NCBI GenBank assembly: GCA_040772085.1 | Contig: JAXGYU010000001.1 | Span: forward strand, 2,046,001 to 2,110,000 | Origin: JAXGMV01 sp040772085 | GTDB lineage: Bacteria; Chloroflexota; Anaerolineae; Anaerolineales; Anaerolineaceae | Reading direction: 5' to 3' | Length of the DNA stretch: 64,000 bases | Shown here: positions 21,815-30,426 of the stretch, piece by piece | How positions within the stretch are numbered: position 1 is the stretch's first letter | Layout: each line of letters begins with the position of its first letter | The notes under the pieces: model-generated | What the model saw: only the letters and a program-made list of their open reading frames with translations | Told to the model about the DNA's origin: nothing | The model's database searches: none | Position numbers and translations under genes: made by a program

Positions 21815-23737
21815 ATGGAGCCAAAATTTTTCCGCGTACTCGCGTCAATTATTCTCGTCGTTATCATCATCGCGGCTTGCAGTCCGAGTCCCGCCCCTAC
21901 GCCGACCGTGATCGTTCCTGCGCCGACAGAAGTCGCGCCTACGATCCCGCCAACGCCCGAACCGACTGCCGCGCCCAAAATCCTGACTGTTTGTCTGACG
22001 GAAGAACCCAGCAGCCTGTACATCTATGGCACATCATCACGTGCTGCCTGGTCGGTGCTGGAGGGGATTTATGATGGGCCGTTTGACGCGGTGGATTATG
22101 CCGGCAAACCGGTCATTCTCGAGGCGTTGCCCGAATTAAAGGCTGAGACGGTGACCGTTCAGCCCGGCGAGATGATCCTGGACGCGGCCGGCAAGCTCAC
22201 CACCTTGCAGAACGGCATGCGCTACCTGCCCTCCGGTTGTTCTGACGCCGGCTGCGTTGCTGTCTGGGATGGCGCTGCTGCAGTCGAGATGGAACAGCAG
22301 GTCTTTGAGTTCAAGATCAAACCGGGCATCACCTGGTCAGATGGACAGCCGCTCAAGGCACAGGATAGCGTCTTCTCGTTCAAGCTGGCGAGCGACCTCA
22401 AAACGCCAGTCAGCCGCTGGCTGACAGACCGTACCAAATCATACACGGCGCTTGATGACCAAAGGGTCGAGTGGCGGGGGATTCCCGGGTTCCACGCGCA
22501 GCGACCTGATCTGCTGTTCTTCACACCGCTGCCCGAGCACGCGTACGGCAGCCTGAACGCTGAGAGCATGCTGACTGATGAGAATGTCACCCGCAAGCCG
22601 TTGGGCTGGGGGGCGTACCAGATCAGCGAATGGGCTCCGGGGTCGACAATCGTCCTGGACAAGAATCCGAACTATTTCAGGGCGGCTGAAGGTTTGCCCT
22701 ATTATGACCAGGTCATTTACAAATTCATCCTGCCAACCCCTGACGGCAACATTGGCGCGATCACCACGGGTGAATGCGACGTCGTTGACGTCAACCCAGC
22801 GCTCGCTGAGCGGCTGGAAAAACTGGGGGACGAGGAAAAAGCCGGCAATCTGCGCGTGCTGATGTCTCAGGGACCCGCGATCGAGTATCTGGTCTTTGGT
22901 ATCAAACCAGCGCAATATGATGATGGTTACTCGCCCTGGGGCGGTGACCGGGCTGATTTCTTCAGTGATGTGCGGGTGCGTCAGGCGATCGATAAGTGTA
23001 TTGACCGTCAGGCGATCGCAGATAACCTGCTCGAAAAGTTTGCCCACGTGCCGGCCAGCTACCTCCCCGATGGTTATCCGGGTGCTTCAGGCACGCAACC
23101 GGCATTTGATCCTGCAGCCGGTCAGTTGCTGCTCGATCAGGCAGGCTGGAAAGACTTTGACAACGATCCTGCCACACCGCGCGTCGCTGCCGGTGTTGCG
23201 ACCGTCCCCGATGGCACGCCTTTTGAGATCAGCATCGCCAGCACAACCGCTCCATTGCGCGCATCCTACATGCAGCGTGTTGCTGACATGCTCAGGGAGT
23301 GCGGGTTGGGTGTCACAAATAATAATGTAGCCCCCGAGCAACTATACGCGCCAGGTCCTGACGGTTTGGTGTTTGGCAGGAAATTCGATCTGGCAACGAT
23401 CTCATGGAATATGGGCAACTATCCGGGCTGCGGCTTATTCACGTCGGATCAGATCCCTTCAGCAGCGAACAGGTGGCTGGGCGTCAACATTGGCGGGTTC
23501 GAGAATGCCGAGTATGACGCGGCTTGTGCCAGCGCTCAATTCGCGAACGGTGACACATCAGACGGCGAGCTCAAGGCTCAGCAATTGTTTGTCGAACAGT
23601 TGCCGGCACTGCCGCTGTATCAGCAATTGAATATCGGCTTGGCGAAGCCGGCGATATGCGGCCTGGCGCTGCACAACTCATCGCGCAGCCTGCTGGCTGA
23701 CATAGAATCGCTCAACAGCGAAGCAGGTTGTCAGTAG
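21815..23737 (+). CDS. Family 5 solute-binding lipoprotein (set 3), normal domain order
   Basis: A 640-residue binding lipoprotein (lipobox IAACS after the first helix, Pro/Thr linker). Landmarks run in the usual order: ITWSDGQPLKAQDSVFSF near residue 172, GWGAYQISEWAPGSTIVLDK at 264, YDQVIYKFI followed by TGECDVVDV, RVRQAIDKCIDRQAI at 387, and FDLATISWNMGNYPGC near 525. It is therefore the in-window reference for the two permuted proteins. AGGAGA six bases upstream sets the start. The two ATPase genes that follow it are not accompanied by permeases, so it must use permeases from elsewhere, possibly sets 1 or 2. Confidence 0.94.
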   Translation: MEPKFFRVLASIILVVIIIAACSPSPAPTPTVIVPAPTEVAPTIPPTPEPTAAPKILTVCLTEEPSSLYIYGTSSRAAWSVLEGIYDGPFDAVDYAGKPVILEALPELKAETVTVQPGEMILDAAGKLTTLQNGMRYLPSGCSDAGCVAVWDGAAAVEMEQQVFEFKIKPGITWSDGQPLKAQDSVFSFKLASDLKTPVSRWLTDRTKSYTALDDQRVEWRGIPGFHAQRPDLLFFTPLPEHAYGSLNAESMLTDENVTRKPLGWGAYQISEWAPGSTIVLDKNPNYFRAAEGLPYYDQVIYKFILPTPDGNIGAITTGECDVVDVNPALAERLEKLGDEEKAGNLRVLMSQGPAIEYLVFGIKPAQYDDGYSPWGGDRADFFSDVRVRQAIDKCIDRQAIADNLLEKFAHVPASYLPDGYPGASGTQPAFDPAAGQLLLDQAGWKDFDNDPATPRVAAGVATVPDGTPFEISIASTTAPLRASYMQRVADMLRECGLGVTNNNVAPEQLYAPGPDGLVFGRKFDLATISWNMGNYPGCGLFTSDQIPSAANRWLGVNIGGFENAEYDAACASAQFANGDTSDGELKAQQLFVEQLPALPLYQQLNIGLAKPAICGLALHNSSRSLLADIESLNSEAGCQ

Positions 23738-23899
23738 CTTATGAAATTATAGTAAAATAGGAAGAGCAATCGGAGTAACCCCTGGTTGTGTCCCAAATAT
23801 GTGACAAGCGTTATCAACTAAATCTCCGACCTTTTTTCCATTCCTGATTGGTGAGCCATGAACAGGAATCACCGATAAATGATACATGCTGGAGGACTA
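23738..23899 (+). other. Intergenic region between the set 3 binding protein and its ATPases
   Basis: No gene is visible. It holds a 7-bp inverted repeat (ATTCCTG 23840-23846, CAGGAAT 23863-23869). An overlapping near-perfect 8-bp repeat (ATTGGTGA 23847-23854, TCACCGAT 23869-23876) would compete with the first. AT-rich TATAGTAAAAT near 23750 could be a -10. Attenuation is possible but unproven. Confidence 0.35.
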
Positions 23900-24928
23900 G
23901 TGGAAGACAATCATCAGAAACCGCTTTTGAAGGTCAATAATCTGAAGACCTACTTTTTTACTGAAGATGGCGTTGTCAAAGCCGTCGACGGCGTTGACTT
24001 CGAAGTTTTCCCCGGCGAGGTTTTAGGACTGGTGGGTGAGTCAGGCTGCGGTAAGAGTGTGACCTCTTTATCGATCATGCGACTGGTTGGCAGCCCGGGT
24101 AAAATCACCGAGGGCGAAATCTTCTTTGAGGAAACTGACCTGTTGAAGATCCCCGAATCGGAAATGGTCAACATTCGTGGTGACCGTATTTCCATGATTT
24201 TCCAGCAACCACAATCCAGCCTCAATCCGGTCTATCAGGTCGGCGACCAGATCGGTGAGGTCTTCCAGATTCATGAGAAAATGGCGCGCGACAAGTCCTG
24301 GAAAGAGGCCGTCGAGCTGCTCAAGATTGTCGGCATCCCGGATCCTGGCAAGAAGGCGAGCGCCTACCCGCACGAAATGTCCGGCGGTCAGGCACAGCGC
24401 GTCATGATTGCCATGGCATTGGCGCTGAAACCGAAGCTGCTGATCGCAGACGAGCCAACCACCGCGCTGGATGTCACGATTCAGGCACAAATTCTCGACC
24501 TGATGCGCGGGCTGCGCGAAAAAATGGGCACCTCGGTGATCCTGATCACCCATGACCTGGGTATGATCGCTGAGATGGCGGATCGTGTCGCGGTCATGTA
24601 TGCCGGCAGAATCGTCGAACAGGCGGACGTTCTGCTGCTCTTCGAAAAACCGATGCACCCTTACACGCAGGGCTTGATCGGTTCCATCCCCATTCTGGGC
24701 AAGGTCGTCGACAGGCTGGATGTCATCCCCGGATCGGTGCCTAACCTGGTCAACCTGCCGCCTGGCTGCCGTTTCGCCCCACGCTGCCGCGCCCGGGTCG
24801 AGCATGGCTTGACGATCTGCACGAAGAAAGAACCCAATCTGACGGAAGCGCTGCCAGGTCACCTGGTGCGTTGCTGGCTGTATGCTGATGAAGGCGATCA
24901 CAAAGCGCCGTTGAAGCAGGCCAATTAA
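23900..24928 (+). CDS. Peptide ABC transporter ATP-binding protein, OppD/DppD type (set 3)
   Basis: A 342-residue ATPase. The likely start is GTG at 23900, four bases after GGAGG; an in-frame ATG at 23879 would place that ribosome-binding site inside the gene. It has Walker A GESGCGKS, Q-loop IFQQPQSSLNP, signature MSGGQAQR, Walker B LLIADEPTTALDVT and the C-terminal extension GCRFAPRCRAR. It is 25 bases upstream of the OppF-like partner. No cognate permease gene follows. Confidence 0.94.
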   Translation: MEDNHQKPLLKVNNLKTYFFTEDGVVKAVDGVDFEVFPGEVLGLVGESGCGKSVTSLSIMRLVGSPGKITEGEIFFEETDLLKIPESEMVNIRGDRISMIFQQPQSSLNPVYQVGDQIGEVFQIHEKMARDKSWKEAVELLKIVGIPDPGKKASAYPHEMSGGQAQRVMIAMALALKPKLLIADEPTTALDVTIQAQILDLMRGLREKMGTSVILITHDLGMIAEMADRVAVMYAGRIVEQADVLLLFEKPMHPYTQGLIGSIPILGKVVDRLDVIPGSVPNLVNLPPGCRFAPRCRARVEHGLTICTKKEPNLTEALPGHLVRCWLYADEGDHKAPLKQAN

Positions 24929-24953
24929 GAAGCCCGAGGGACAAGAGGTAGCG

Positions 24954-25949
24954 ATGACAGAACAAACGGCAACAAAGAAACCCGCAAGAAACCTGATTGA
25001 AGTCAGTAACCTGAAAAAGTATTTTCCGGTCCGCGGCGGCTTATTGCAGAGAACGGTAGCCTGGGTTCAGGCTGTCGATAATGTCTCCTTCTTCATCCGT
25101 GAGGGCGAGACCCTGGGTCTGGTCGGCGAATCCGGTTGCGGAAAGACGACCGTTGGTCGCACCATGCTGCGATTGATCGAGCCTACGGATGGAAAAGTGA
25201 TTTACAACAATACGGACGTCTTTCAGTTGAAGGGCAATGACCTGAAGAAGATGCGCCGTAAAATGCAGATCATCTTCCAGGACCCGTATGCCTCGCTGGA
25301 CCCGCGTATGCCGATCGGCGAATCAGTAATGGAAGGACTCAAGATCCACAACATCGGCTCATCGCGCGAGAGATTTGAAATGTGCATCGCCAACCTGCGC
25401 AAGGTTGGTCTGGAAGATTACCACGCCCGACGTTACCCGCATGAATTCTCAGGCGGCCAGCGCCAGCGTATTGGTATCGCCCGCGCGTTGGCGCTCAACC
25501 CGGATTTCATCATTTGCGACGAACCGGTTTCGGCGCTGGATGTCTCAATTCAGTCTCAGGTGCTGAACATCCTCAAGGACCTGCAGGAAAACCTCAACCT
25601 GACCTACCTGTTCATCGCGCACAACCTGAGCGTGGTTGAGCATATCTCCCATCGCGTCGCCGTGATGTACCTGGGCAAGATGGTCGAGTTAGCCGGCAGG
25701 GGAGAGATGTTCCGCAATCCGCTGCATCCGTACACCCAGGCGCTGATGTCCGCCATTCCCGTGCCGGATCCGCGCGTCAGACGCGAACGCATCATCCTGC
25801 CTGGTGACGTACCCAGTCCCTTGCGCCCGCCGTCAGGCTGCCGTTTCCACCCGCGCTGTCCTGTTGCCATGGAACAATGCAAGGTTGAAGAGCCGGCATT
25901 CAAAGAGGTCAGTCATGACCACTTTGTCGCCTGCTGGCGCGTTGGATAA
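24954..25949 (+). CDS. Peptide ABC transporter ATP-binding protein, OppF/DppF type (set 3)
   Basis: A 331-residue ATPase with the OppF-type start YFPVRGGLLQRTVAWVQAVD. It carries Walker A GESGCGKT, Q-loop IFQDPYASLDPRM, signature FSGGQRQR, Walker B FIICDEPVSALDVS and C-terminal GCRFHPRCPVA. The usual switch motif AHDLS is AHNLS here, with Asn replacing the Asp after the switch His. GAGG sits about eight bases upstream of the ATG. A strong terminator follows 22 bases after the stop and closes the transporter region. Confidence 0.94.
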   Translation: MTEQTATKKPARNLIEVSNLKKYFPVRGGLLQRTVAWVQAVDNVSFFIREGETLGLVGESGCGKTTVGRTMLRLIEPTDGKVIYNNTDVFQLKGNDLKKMRRKMQIIFQDPYASLDPRMPIGESVMEGLKIHNIGSSRERFEMCIANLRKVGLEDYHARRYPHEFSGGQRQRIGIARALALNPDFIICDEPVSALDVSIQSQVLNILKDLQENLNLTYLFIAHNLSVVEHISHRVAVMYLGKMVELAGRGEMFRNPLHPYTQALMSAIPVPDPRVRRERIILPGDVPSPLRPPSGCRFHPRCPVAMEQCKVEEPAFKEVSHDHFVACWRVG

Positions 25950-25970
25950 TCATCCCAAGATCGAGGTCAA

Positions 25971-26003
25971 CCGGAGAGCCGCGCAGGTTCTCCGGTTTTG
26001 TGT
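25971..26003 (+). terminator. Rho-independent terminator closing the transporter region
   Basis: A 10-bp stem with one G-T pair (CCGGAGAGCC 25971-25980, GGTTCTCCGG 25986-25995) is followed directly by TTTTGTGTT. It separates the ABC genes from the tRNA-Gln gene. Confidence 0.8.
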
Positions 26004-26033
26004 TAAAATTTCCCCGCTGGCTTTACCAGACAT

Positions 26034-26105
26034 TGGGGCGTGGTGCAATCGGCAGCACACCAGACTTTGGATCTGTGGATCTAGGTTCGATTCCTGGCGC
26101 CCCAG
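26034..26105 (+). tRNA. tRNA-Gln, anticodon TTG
   Basis: A full cloverleaf can be drawn. The acceptor stem TGGGGCG / CGCCCCA has the weak U1-A72 pair typical of bacterial tRNA-Gln. The D stem is GTGC/GCAC, the anticodon arm CCAGA-CTTTGGA-TCTGT (anticodon TTG, one C-T mismatch at the top), and the T arm CTAGG-TTCGATT-CCTGG. The discriminator is G and CCA is not encoded. It stands alone between the ABC terminator and the GlmU-like gene. A TAAAAT at 26004-26009 could be its -10. Confidence 0.95.
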
Positions 26106-26116
26106 CAGGAGAATGT

Positions 26117-26158
26117 AACAGGCTTTTTGCTTCTGGTAACAGGATCTCTAAGCCTGTT
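26117..26158. repeat. Inverted repeat between tRNA-Gln and the GlmU-like gene
   Basis: AACAGGCTT (26117-26125) and AAGCCTGTT (26150-26158) form a perfect 9-bp stem with a 24-base loop. No T run follows, so it is not a classic terminator. It could be tRNA 3'-processing context or the leader of the next gene. Confidence 0.45.
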
Positions 26159-26175
26159 GCGCTTAATAGGGAAAA

Positions 26176-27177
26176 ATGGAAAAAATCGTCGCTTCGGTGA
26201 TTTTGGCTGCAGGACAAGGCACGCGCATGCGTTCCGCCTTGCCGAAAGTATTGCATCGCCTGTTGGGAAAACCGTTGATTCGTTATCCGCTGGCTGTGGC
26301 TGAAGCAGTCAGCCAGACGCAGCCGGTTGTCGTCATTGGACACAACGCCGACCAGGTGCAGGCCGAACTGCAAGGTGAGGCTGTTTTCGCGCTTCAGGCG
26401 CAGCAGCTTGGCACCGGACATGCTGTGATGCAAGCCAGACCGCTCCTGCAAGGCAAAGCGGATATCATCTTCGTCCTCTATGGCGATATGCCCTTGCTGC
26501 GGCCTGAGACTGCCAGCGCGTTGGTTGAGCACAAGTTGACCTCGCCCGGACCGATCAGCATGCTGACAGTTCTGGCGGAGAACCCGCGCGGCTTCGGACG
26601 CATTCTGCGTCACCCTGATGGTACGGTCAAGGCGATTGTTGAAGAAGCCCAGGCGACACCCGAGCAATTGGCGATTAAGGAACTGAATGTCGGCGTGTAC
26701 TGCTTCGACGCGGCCTGGCTCTGGCAGGCGCTGGACAGAATCCCGCTCTCACCCAAAGGTGAATACTATCTGACAGACACGGTCGCGATGGCGGTCAGCG
26801 ATGGCTTGCCGGTCGAGGCAATCGTCATGGAGGATATCTCCGAGACGGTCGGCATCAACAACCGCGTCCACCTGGCTGAAGCGGAGGCAGTGATGCGTGA
26901 CCGCATCAACCGGCGCTGGATGGAAGCGGGCGTGACGATCATCAACCCGCAGACGGTGCTAATCGGACCGGATGTTCATTTGCAGCCTGACGTGATCGTT
27001 GATGCGAATTCTCAGATTATGGGCAGGAGCAGCGTGGCGTCGGGCACGGTGATCGGGCCCAATACGACGGTCATCGACAGCGAGGTCGGAAATAACTGCT
27101 CGCTGCCAAACTGTCAGGCCATTGAGGCGGTCATTCCTGGAGGCACCACGCTCGCGCCGTATTCAATAATCAGATAG
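26176..27177 (+). CDS. GlmU-like sugar-1-phosphate nucleotidyltransferase with shortened C-terminal beta-helix
   Basis: The N-terminal domain (about residues 1-230) matches the uridylyltransferase half of GlmU. It has the nucleotide-binding LAAGQGTRMRSALPKVLH, LGTGHAVMQA, LYGDMPLL with the metal Asp, and NVGVYCFDA. This activity makes UDP-GlcNAc from GlcNAc-1-P. The hexapeptide left-handed beta-helix that follows covers only about 90 residues. The full GlmU is about 450 residues, so the part bearing the acetyltransferase active site is absent. Either this is a monofunctional enzyme, or acetylation is done by another protein. There is no sign of a frameshift: the frame ends cleanly after a capped helix and an intergenic promoter follows. 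Confidence 0.88.
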   Translation: MEKIVASVILAAGQGTRMRSALPKVLHRLLGKPLIRYPLAVAEAVSQTQPVVVIGHNADQVQAELQGEAVFALQAQQLGTGHAVMQARPLLQGKADIIFVLYGDMPLLRPETASALVEHKLTSPGPISMLTVLAENPRGFGRILRHPDGTVKAIVEEAQATPEQLAIKELNVGVYCFDAAWLWQALDRIPLSPKGEYYLTDTVAMAVSDGLPVEAIVMEDISETVGINNRVHLAEAEAVMRDRINRRWMEAGVTIINPQTVLIGPDVHLQPDVIVDANSQIMGRSSVASGTVIGPNTTVIDSEVGNNCSLPNCQAIEAVIPGGTTLAPYSIIR

Positions 27178-27185
27178 AAATCCCC

Positions 27186-27213
27186 TTGTGAATATCCATC
27201 TATTCGTTACAAT
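27186..27213 (+). promoter_or_regulatory. Promoter TTGTGA-16-TACAAT
   Basis: TTGTGA (27186-27191) and TACAAT (27208-27213) are separated by 16 bases, upstream of the CNNM/CBS gene that starts with GTG at 27249. Confidence 0.5.
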
Positions 27214-27248
27214 TGTAGATACTAATACCTTGAGTGTGAAAGGAAACC

Positions 27249-28526
27249 GTGGCTAGTCTTAACCTATTGCTCGTTCTCGCCGTACTGATTATTCTCGACC
27301 TTCTTTTTTCAGCCACAAGAACAAGTTTAACCGAAGCACGCTTGCCTTACCTGATCGGCTCCCGCAGCCATAAGCCGGAGGACCTTGAAAGGACGATCAG
27401 CCTGCTAGGCGTCTCGAGGCTCAGCGCGACTTTGCGCGCGAGCATTGTTGTGGTTCATTTCCTGATGGCACTGGTCGTCTGGAAATTGATCACTAACGCC
27501 TATCCGGAAGCAGACAGTCTGCTTTGGGCAGGGTTGCTGCTGATGTTCGTGCTGGCATTGATCGTCCTGTCGATTGAATTTCTGGTTGAGGGCCTGGTCC
27601 GGCGGGATACCGAAACCTGGGCAGTGCGCTTCACCGGTCTTGGCAAGTTTTTCGACGCTATTTTCTCGCCCGTCGCCTGGGTGCTGCGCGGCTTTCAGTC
27701 CAGCACAACCCAGGATCACGCTCTGGCAGGTGTCACTGAAGATGAGCTCAAGACCTGGGTTGAGGTTGGCGGTAACTCGGACAACAGCCTTGAACAAGGC
27801 GAACGCGAGATGATCTATTCCATCTTCCATTTCAGCGATACGCTGTGCCGTGAGATCATGGTGCCGCGCATCGATGTGCTGGCTGTGGAAGCTGATATCG
27901 AGCTGGCTGAGGCTGCCCGGCTGATGGTTGAATCCGGGCATTCCCGTGTGCCTGTCTATGACGATGTGATCGACAACCTGCTTGGTATGTTGTATGCCAA
28001 AGATATTCTCAAGGTCAACCTGCAGGAAGACAGCACCAGTATCCGTGAGCTGCTAAGACCAGCGTACTTTGTGCCCGAGGCCAAGAAGGTCGATGAGCTG
28101 CTTAAGGAAATGCAGGCGCGCGGTGTGCACATTGCCATTGTGGTCGATGAGTATGGCGGCATGGCTGGTCTGGTCACGCTGGAAGATATCGTTGAAGAGA
28201 TCGTCGGTGAGATCCGCGATGAATATGACCAGAGCGAAGAGATCCCATACCAGCAGGTCAATGATGATGAATTTGTTCTCACCGGCCGGCTTGATCTGGA
28301 CGATGTCAATTCGCTGCTCAATATCTCACTGAGTAATGACACAGCCGATACACTGGGCGGCTTTATCTATGGTTCGATCGGTAAGGTACCTGCGGAAGGG
28401 GAACAGGTAACAGTAGATGGCTGGACGCTGACGGTGGAACAGGTCAATGGCCGGCGCATTCGCAAGGTGCGGGCAACAAGGCACCAGCCAGAACCCCTGA
28501 AGGAGATCCTCGATGCAACTGACTGA
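27249..28526 (+). CDS. CNNM/CBS-domain membrane protein (HlyC/CorC family)
   Basis: A 425-residue protein with an N-terminal CNNM (DUF21) membrane domain of about four helices (residues 1-150). A pair of CBS domains follows (MVPRIDVLAVEADIELAEAA; VPVYDDVIDNLLGMLYAKDI; GGMAGLVTLEDIVEEIVGEI), then a C-terminal CorC_HlyC domain (about 340-420, TADTLGGFIYGSIGKVP). Family members are linked to magnesium or other cation efflux; 'hemolysin' is a historical name. The start is GTG at 27249 with AGGA six bases upstream. It overlaps cdd by 14 bases, so the two are coupled. Confidence 0.92.
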   Translation: MASLNLLLVLAVLIILDLLFSATRTSLTEARLPYLIGSRSHKPEDLERTISLLGVSRLSATLRASIVVVHFLMALVVWKLITNAYPEADSLLWAGLLLMFVLALIVLSIEFLVEGLVRRDTETWAVRFTGLGKFFDAIFSPVAWVLRGFQSSTTQDHALAGVTEDELKTWVEVGGNSDNSLEQGEREMIYSIFHFSDTLCREIMVPRIDVLAVEADIELAEAARLMVESGHSRVPVYDDVIDNLLGMLYAKDILKVNLQEDSTSIRELLRPAYFVPEAKKVDELLKEMQARGVHIAIVVDEYGGMAGLVTLEDIVEEIVGEIRDEYDQSEEIPYQQVNDDEFVLTGRLDLDDVNSLLNISLSNDTADTLGGFIYGSIGKVPAEGEQVTVDGWTLTVEQVNGRRIRKVRATRHQPEPLKEILDATD

Positions 28527-28920
28527 TGAAATGCGTGACACCCTGATCCAGAGCGCGTTGCAGGCGCGCCAGTACGCCTATGTGCCGTATTCCGGCTACA
28601 AGGTCGGCGCGGCATTGCTGAGTACTTCCGGCGTGATTTACGATGGCGTGAATATCGAAAATGCCAGCTACTCACCTACCGTCTGCGCGGAACGGGTCGC
28701 GTTTTTCAAAGCCGTCTCGGAAGGTGAGCGCCATTTTGAAGCGATTGCTGTGGCGACCGAAAATGGCGGTTCGCCATGCGGCGTCTGCCGGCAGGTAATG
28801 GCTGAATTCTCGCTCGACATGTGGGTGATTTGCGTCAACGAGAAAGGCGAGGTCGCCTTTGAATGCACCGCCCGCGACCTGCTGCCGCACGCCTTTTCTC
28901 CTGCCGACCTGGCAGAATAA
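28513..28920 (+). CDS. cdd: Cytidine deaminase
   Basis: Deaminates cytidine and deoxycytidine to uridine forms for pyrimidine salvage. At 135 residues it matches the homotetrameric bacterial type. The zinc site is complete: C-A-E-R (catalytic Glu) near residue 56 and PCGVCRQ near 90. The substrate segment VPYSGYKVGAAL and NIENASY are also present. AAGGAG lies about seven bases before the ATG, inside the end of the upstream gene. recO follows 20 bases later. Confidence 0.96.
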   Translation: MQLTDEMRDTLIQSALQARQYAYVPYSGYKVGAALLSTSGVIYDGVNIENASYSPTVCAERVAFFKAVSEGERHFEAIAVATENGGSPCGVCRQVMAEFSLDMWVICVNEKGEVAFECTARDLLPHAFSPADLAE

Positions 28921-28940
28921 GATTCCTTCACAGGACGTAC

Positions 28941-29705
28941 ATGGCTGAAAAACCGCATTCCATCTCGGCCGAAGCTGTCGTGCTCAGGCAGAGGGAGTGG
29001 GGTGAAGCTGACCGGCTGGTTTTCGTTTACAGCCGCGAACATGGCAAGCTCAAGACGCTTGCCAAAGGCGCGCGTAAGCTGAAATCCCGCAAGGCAGGTC
29101 ACCTGCAGCCTTTTTCGCAGGTGAAGCTGATGCTGGCTGCCGGCCGCGATTTATGGATCATCACACAGGTAGAAACAGTTCAGCCATTCCTCGAGATCAA
29201 GGATGACCTGGTCAGGATTGGCTATGCCGCCTATGTGACCGAACTGCTGGACAGGTTTACCCCGGAAGAAGGCGCCAACACTCAGCTTTACAAGCTGTTG
29301 GTCGAAACCTTTGACCGGATCAACAGGGAACCTGACGGGTTTCTGGCTGTCCGGTATTATGAGATCCGGCTGCTGGACCTGCTCGGGTTCCGACCGGAGT
29401 TGCAGCACTGCGTGATGTGCGGCAAGGAGATCACCGCGCAGGACCAATTCTTCTCGAATGGGCTGGGCGGGGTTGTCTGTCCCGACTGCGGTATCCAGGC
29501 CAGCGGCGCACGCCGCATCAGCATGACCGCCCTGAAGTATCTTCGCCATTTCCAGCGCAGCAATTACGCCACGGCTGCCCGGGCGACACTTACGGCGCCG
29601 GTGCGGGAAGAGCTGGAGGGGGTCATGCACGCCTATCTGACCTACACGCTGGAGCGTCACATCAACAGCACGGATTTCCTCCGCACGGTTCGCTCTGGCG
29701 TTTGA
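28941..29705 (+). CDS. recO: DNA repair protein RecO
   Basis: RecO loads RecA on SSB-coated DNA with RecR (RecFOR pathway). The 254-residue protein begins with the OB-fold segment AEAVVLRQREWGEADRLVFV, then KTLAKGARKLKSRKAGHLQP, a helical middle, and a zinc site CVMCG ... CPDCG (about residues 157-187). The ATG at 28941 has AGGA upstream; an in-frame ATG at 28863 lies inside cdd and is rejected. It ends tail-to-tail with the acyltransferase gene, seven bases apart. Confidence 0.95.
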   Translation: MAEKPHSISAEAVVLRQREWGEADRLVFVYSREHGKLKTLAKGARKLKSRKAGHLQPFSQVKLMLAAGRDLWIITQVETVQPFLEIKDDLVRIGYAAYVTELLDRFTPEEGANTQLYKLLVETFDRINREPDGFLAVRYYEIRLLDLLGFRPELQHCVMCGKEITAQDQFFSNGLGGVVCPDCGIQASGARRISMTALKYLRHFQRSNYATAARATLTAPVREELEGVMHAYLTYTLERHINSTDFLRTVRSGV

Positions 29706-29712
29706 GAACGCT

Positions 29713-30426
29713 TTAGTCTTTCAGCCGATTGAGATTGCTGGTGTAAGGCGGGTCGAAAGTGAGATACTGCTCGGTCGCTTTCGTCATGTCGCCGTAAACA
29801 CCACGGTATTCCGGGGGCAGAAGGCCGGCCATCTGGTACATGATTTCGTCCGTCGCTTGCTGGACAACCTCTTTGTTCAGCCGTTGTCCATGAAAATCAA
29901 CGATGAATGGATCGCCCACGCGGATGTAGAAATCAGTCCGCCTGAGTCGTTTAAGGTTCTTCCAGAAGTTTTCGCCGCCATAGGTGATCAACGGCAGCAC
30001 GGGCGCTTTGACCTTGCTGCAGAGCAGCGCGATGCCCGGCATGCCGCGCAGTAACTTCCCGTCGTAACTGCGCGTGCCTTCGGGGAAAATCCCCAGCATA
30101 TAGTTTTCTTCCAGCGCGTCCTGCATGGTCTTGAACGTGGCATTCTCAACCGTGCCGCGGTGAATGGGGATGATGCCCCAGACTTTGAAGAGGAAATTAA
30201 ACAACGCGTTGTCCCAGCTCTCGGTTTTGGAAATGGCTGTTATTTTTCTTGGGAAGAGCTGTGAAAAGAGAATCGGCGCCTCCAGAAAGTTGACGTGGTT
30301 AACGGCAACAATCATCGGACCTTCGCTCGGAACACGGTGAAGCTCGGATTTATCGATGCGGCAAGCAATTTCGAAGGCAGCTTTTACCAGCATCGTCACT
30401 GGCCAGCGCAGCGGATGTGAGCTCAT
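29713..30426 (-). CDS. PlsC-like 1-acyl-glycerol-3-phosphate acyltransferase
   Basis: A 237-residue acyltransferase likely to make phosphatidic acid at the inner membrane face. Motif I reads NHVNFLEAP, that is HX4E where the family has HX4D. Motif II is GIIPIHRG, motif III FPEGTRS near residue 115, and motif IV is around PVLPLITYG. The Asp-to-Glu change in the catalytic dyad is conservative but unusual. It overlaps the upstream lipid kinase gene by four bases (ATGA), so the pair forms a lipid operon. Acyl-chain and acceptor specificity are unknown. Confidence 0.9.
   Translation of the reverse strand: MSSHPLRWPVTMLVKAAFEIACRIDKSELHRVPSEGPMIVAVNHVNFLEAPILFSQLFPRKITAISKTESWDNALFNFLFKVWGIIPIHRGTVENATFKTMQDALEENYMLGIFPEGTRSYDGKLLRGMPGIALLCSKVKAPVLPLITYGGENFWKNLKRLRRTDFYIRVGDPFIVDFHGQRLNKEVVQQATDEIMYQMAGLLPPEYRGVYGDMTKATEQYLTFDPPYTSNLNRLKD

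Noticed and set aside
7689..25949. Recent triplication of the oppD-oppF pair
   Set aside because: The three pairs differ in N-termini, motif details and gene order, so they are old paralogues rather than recent repeats.
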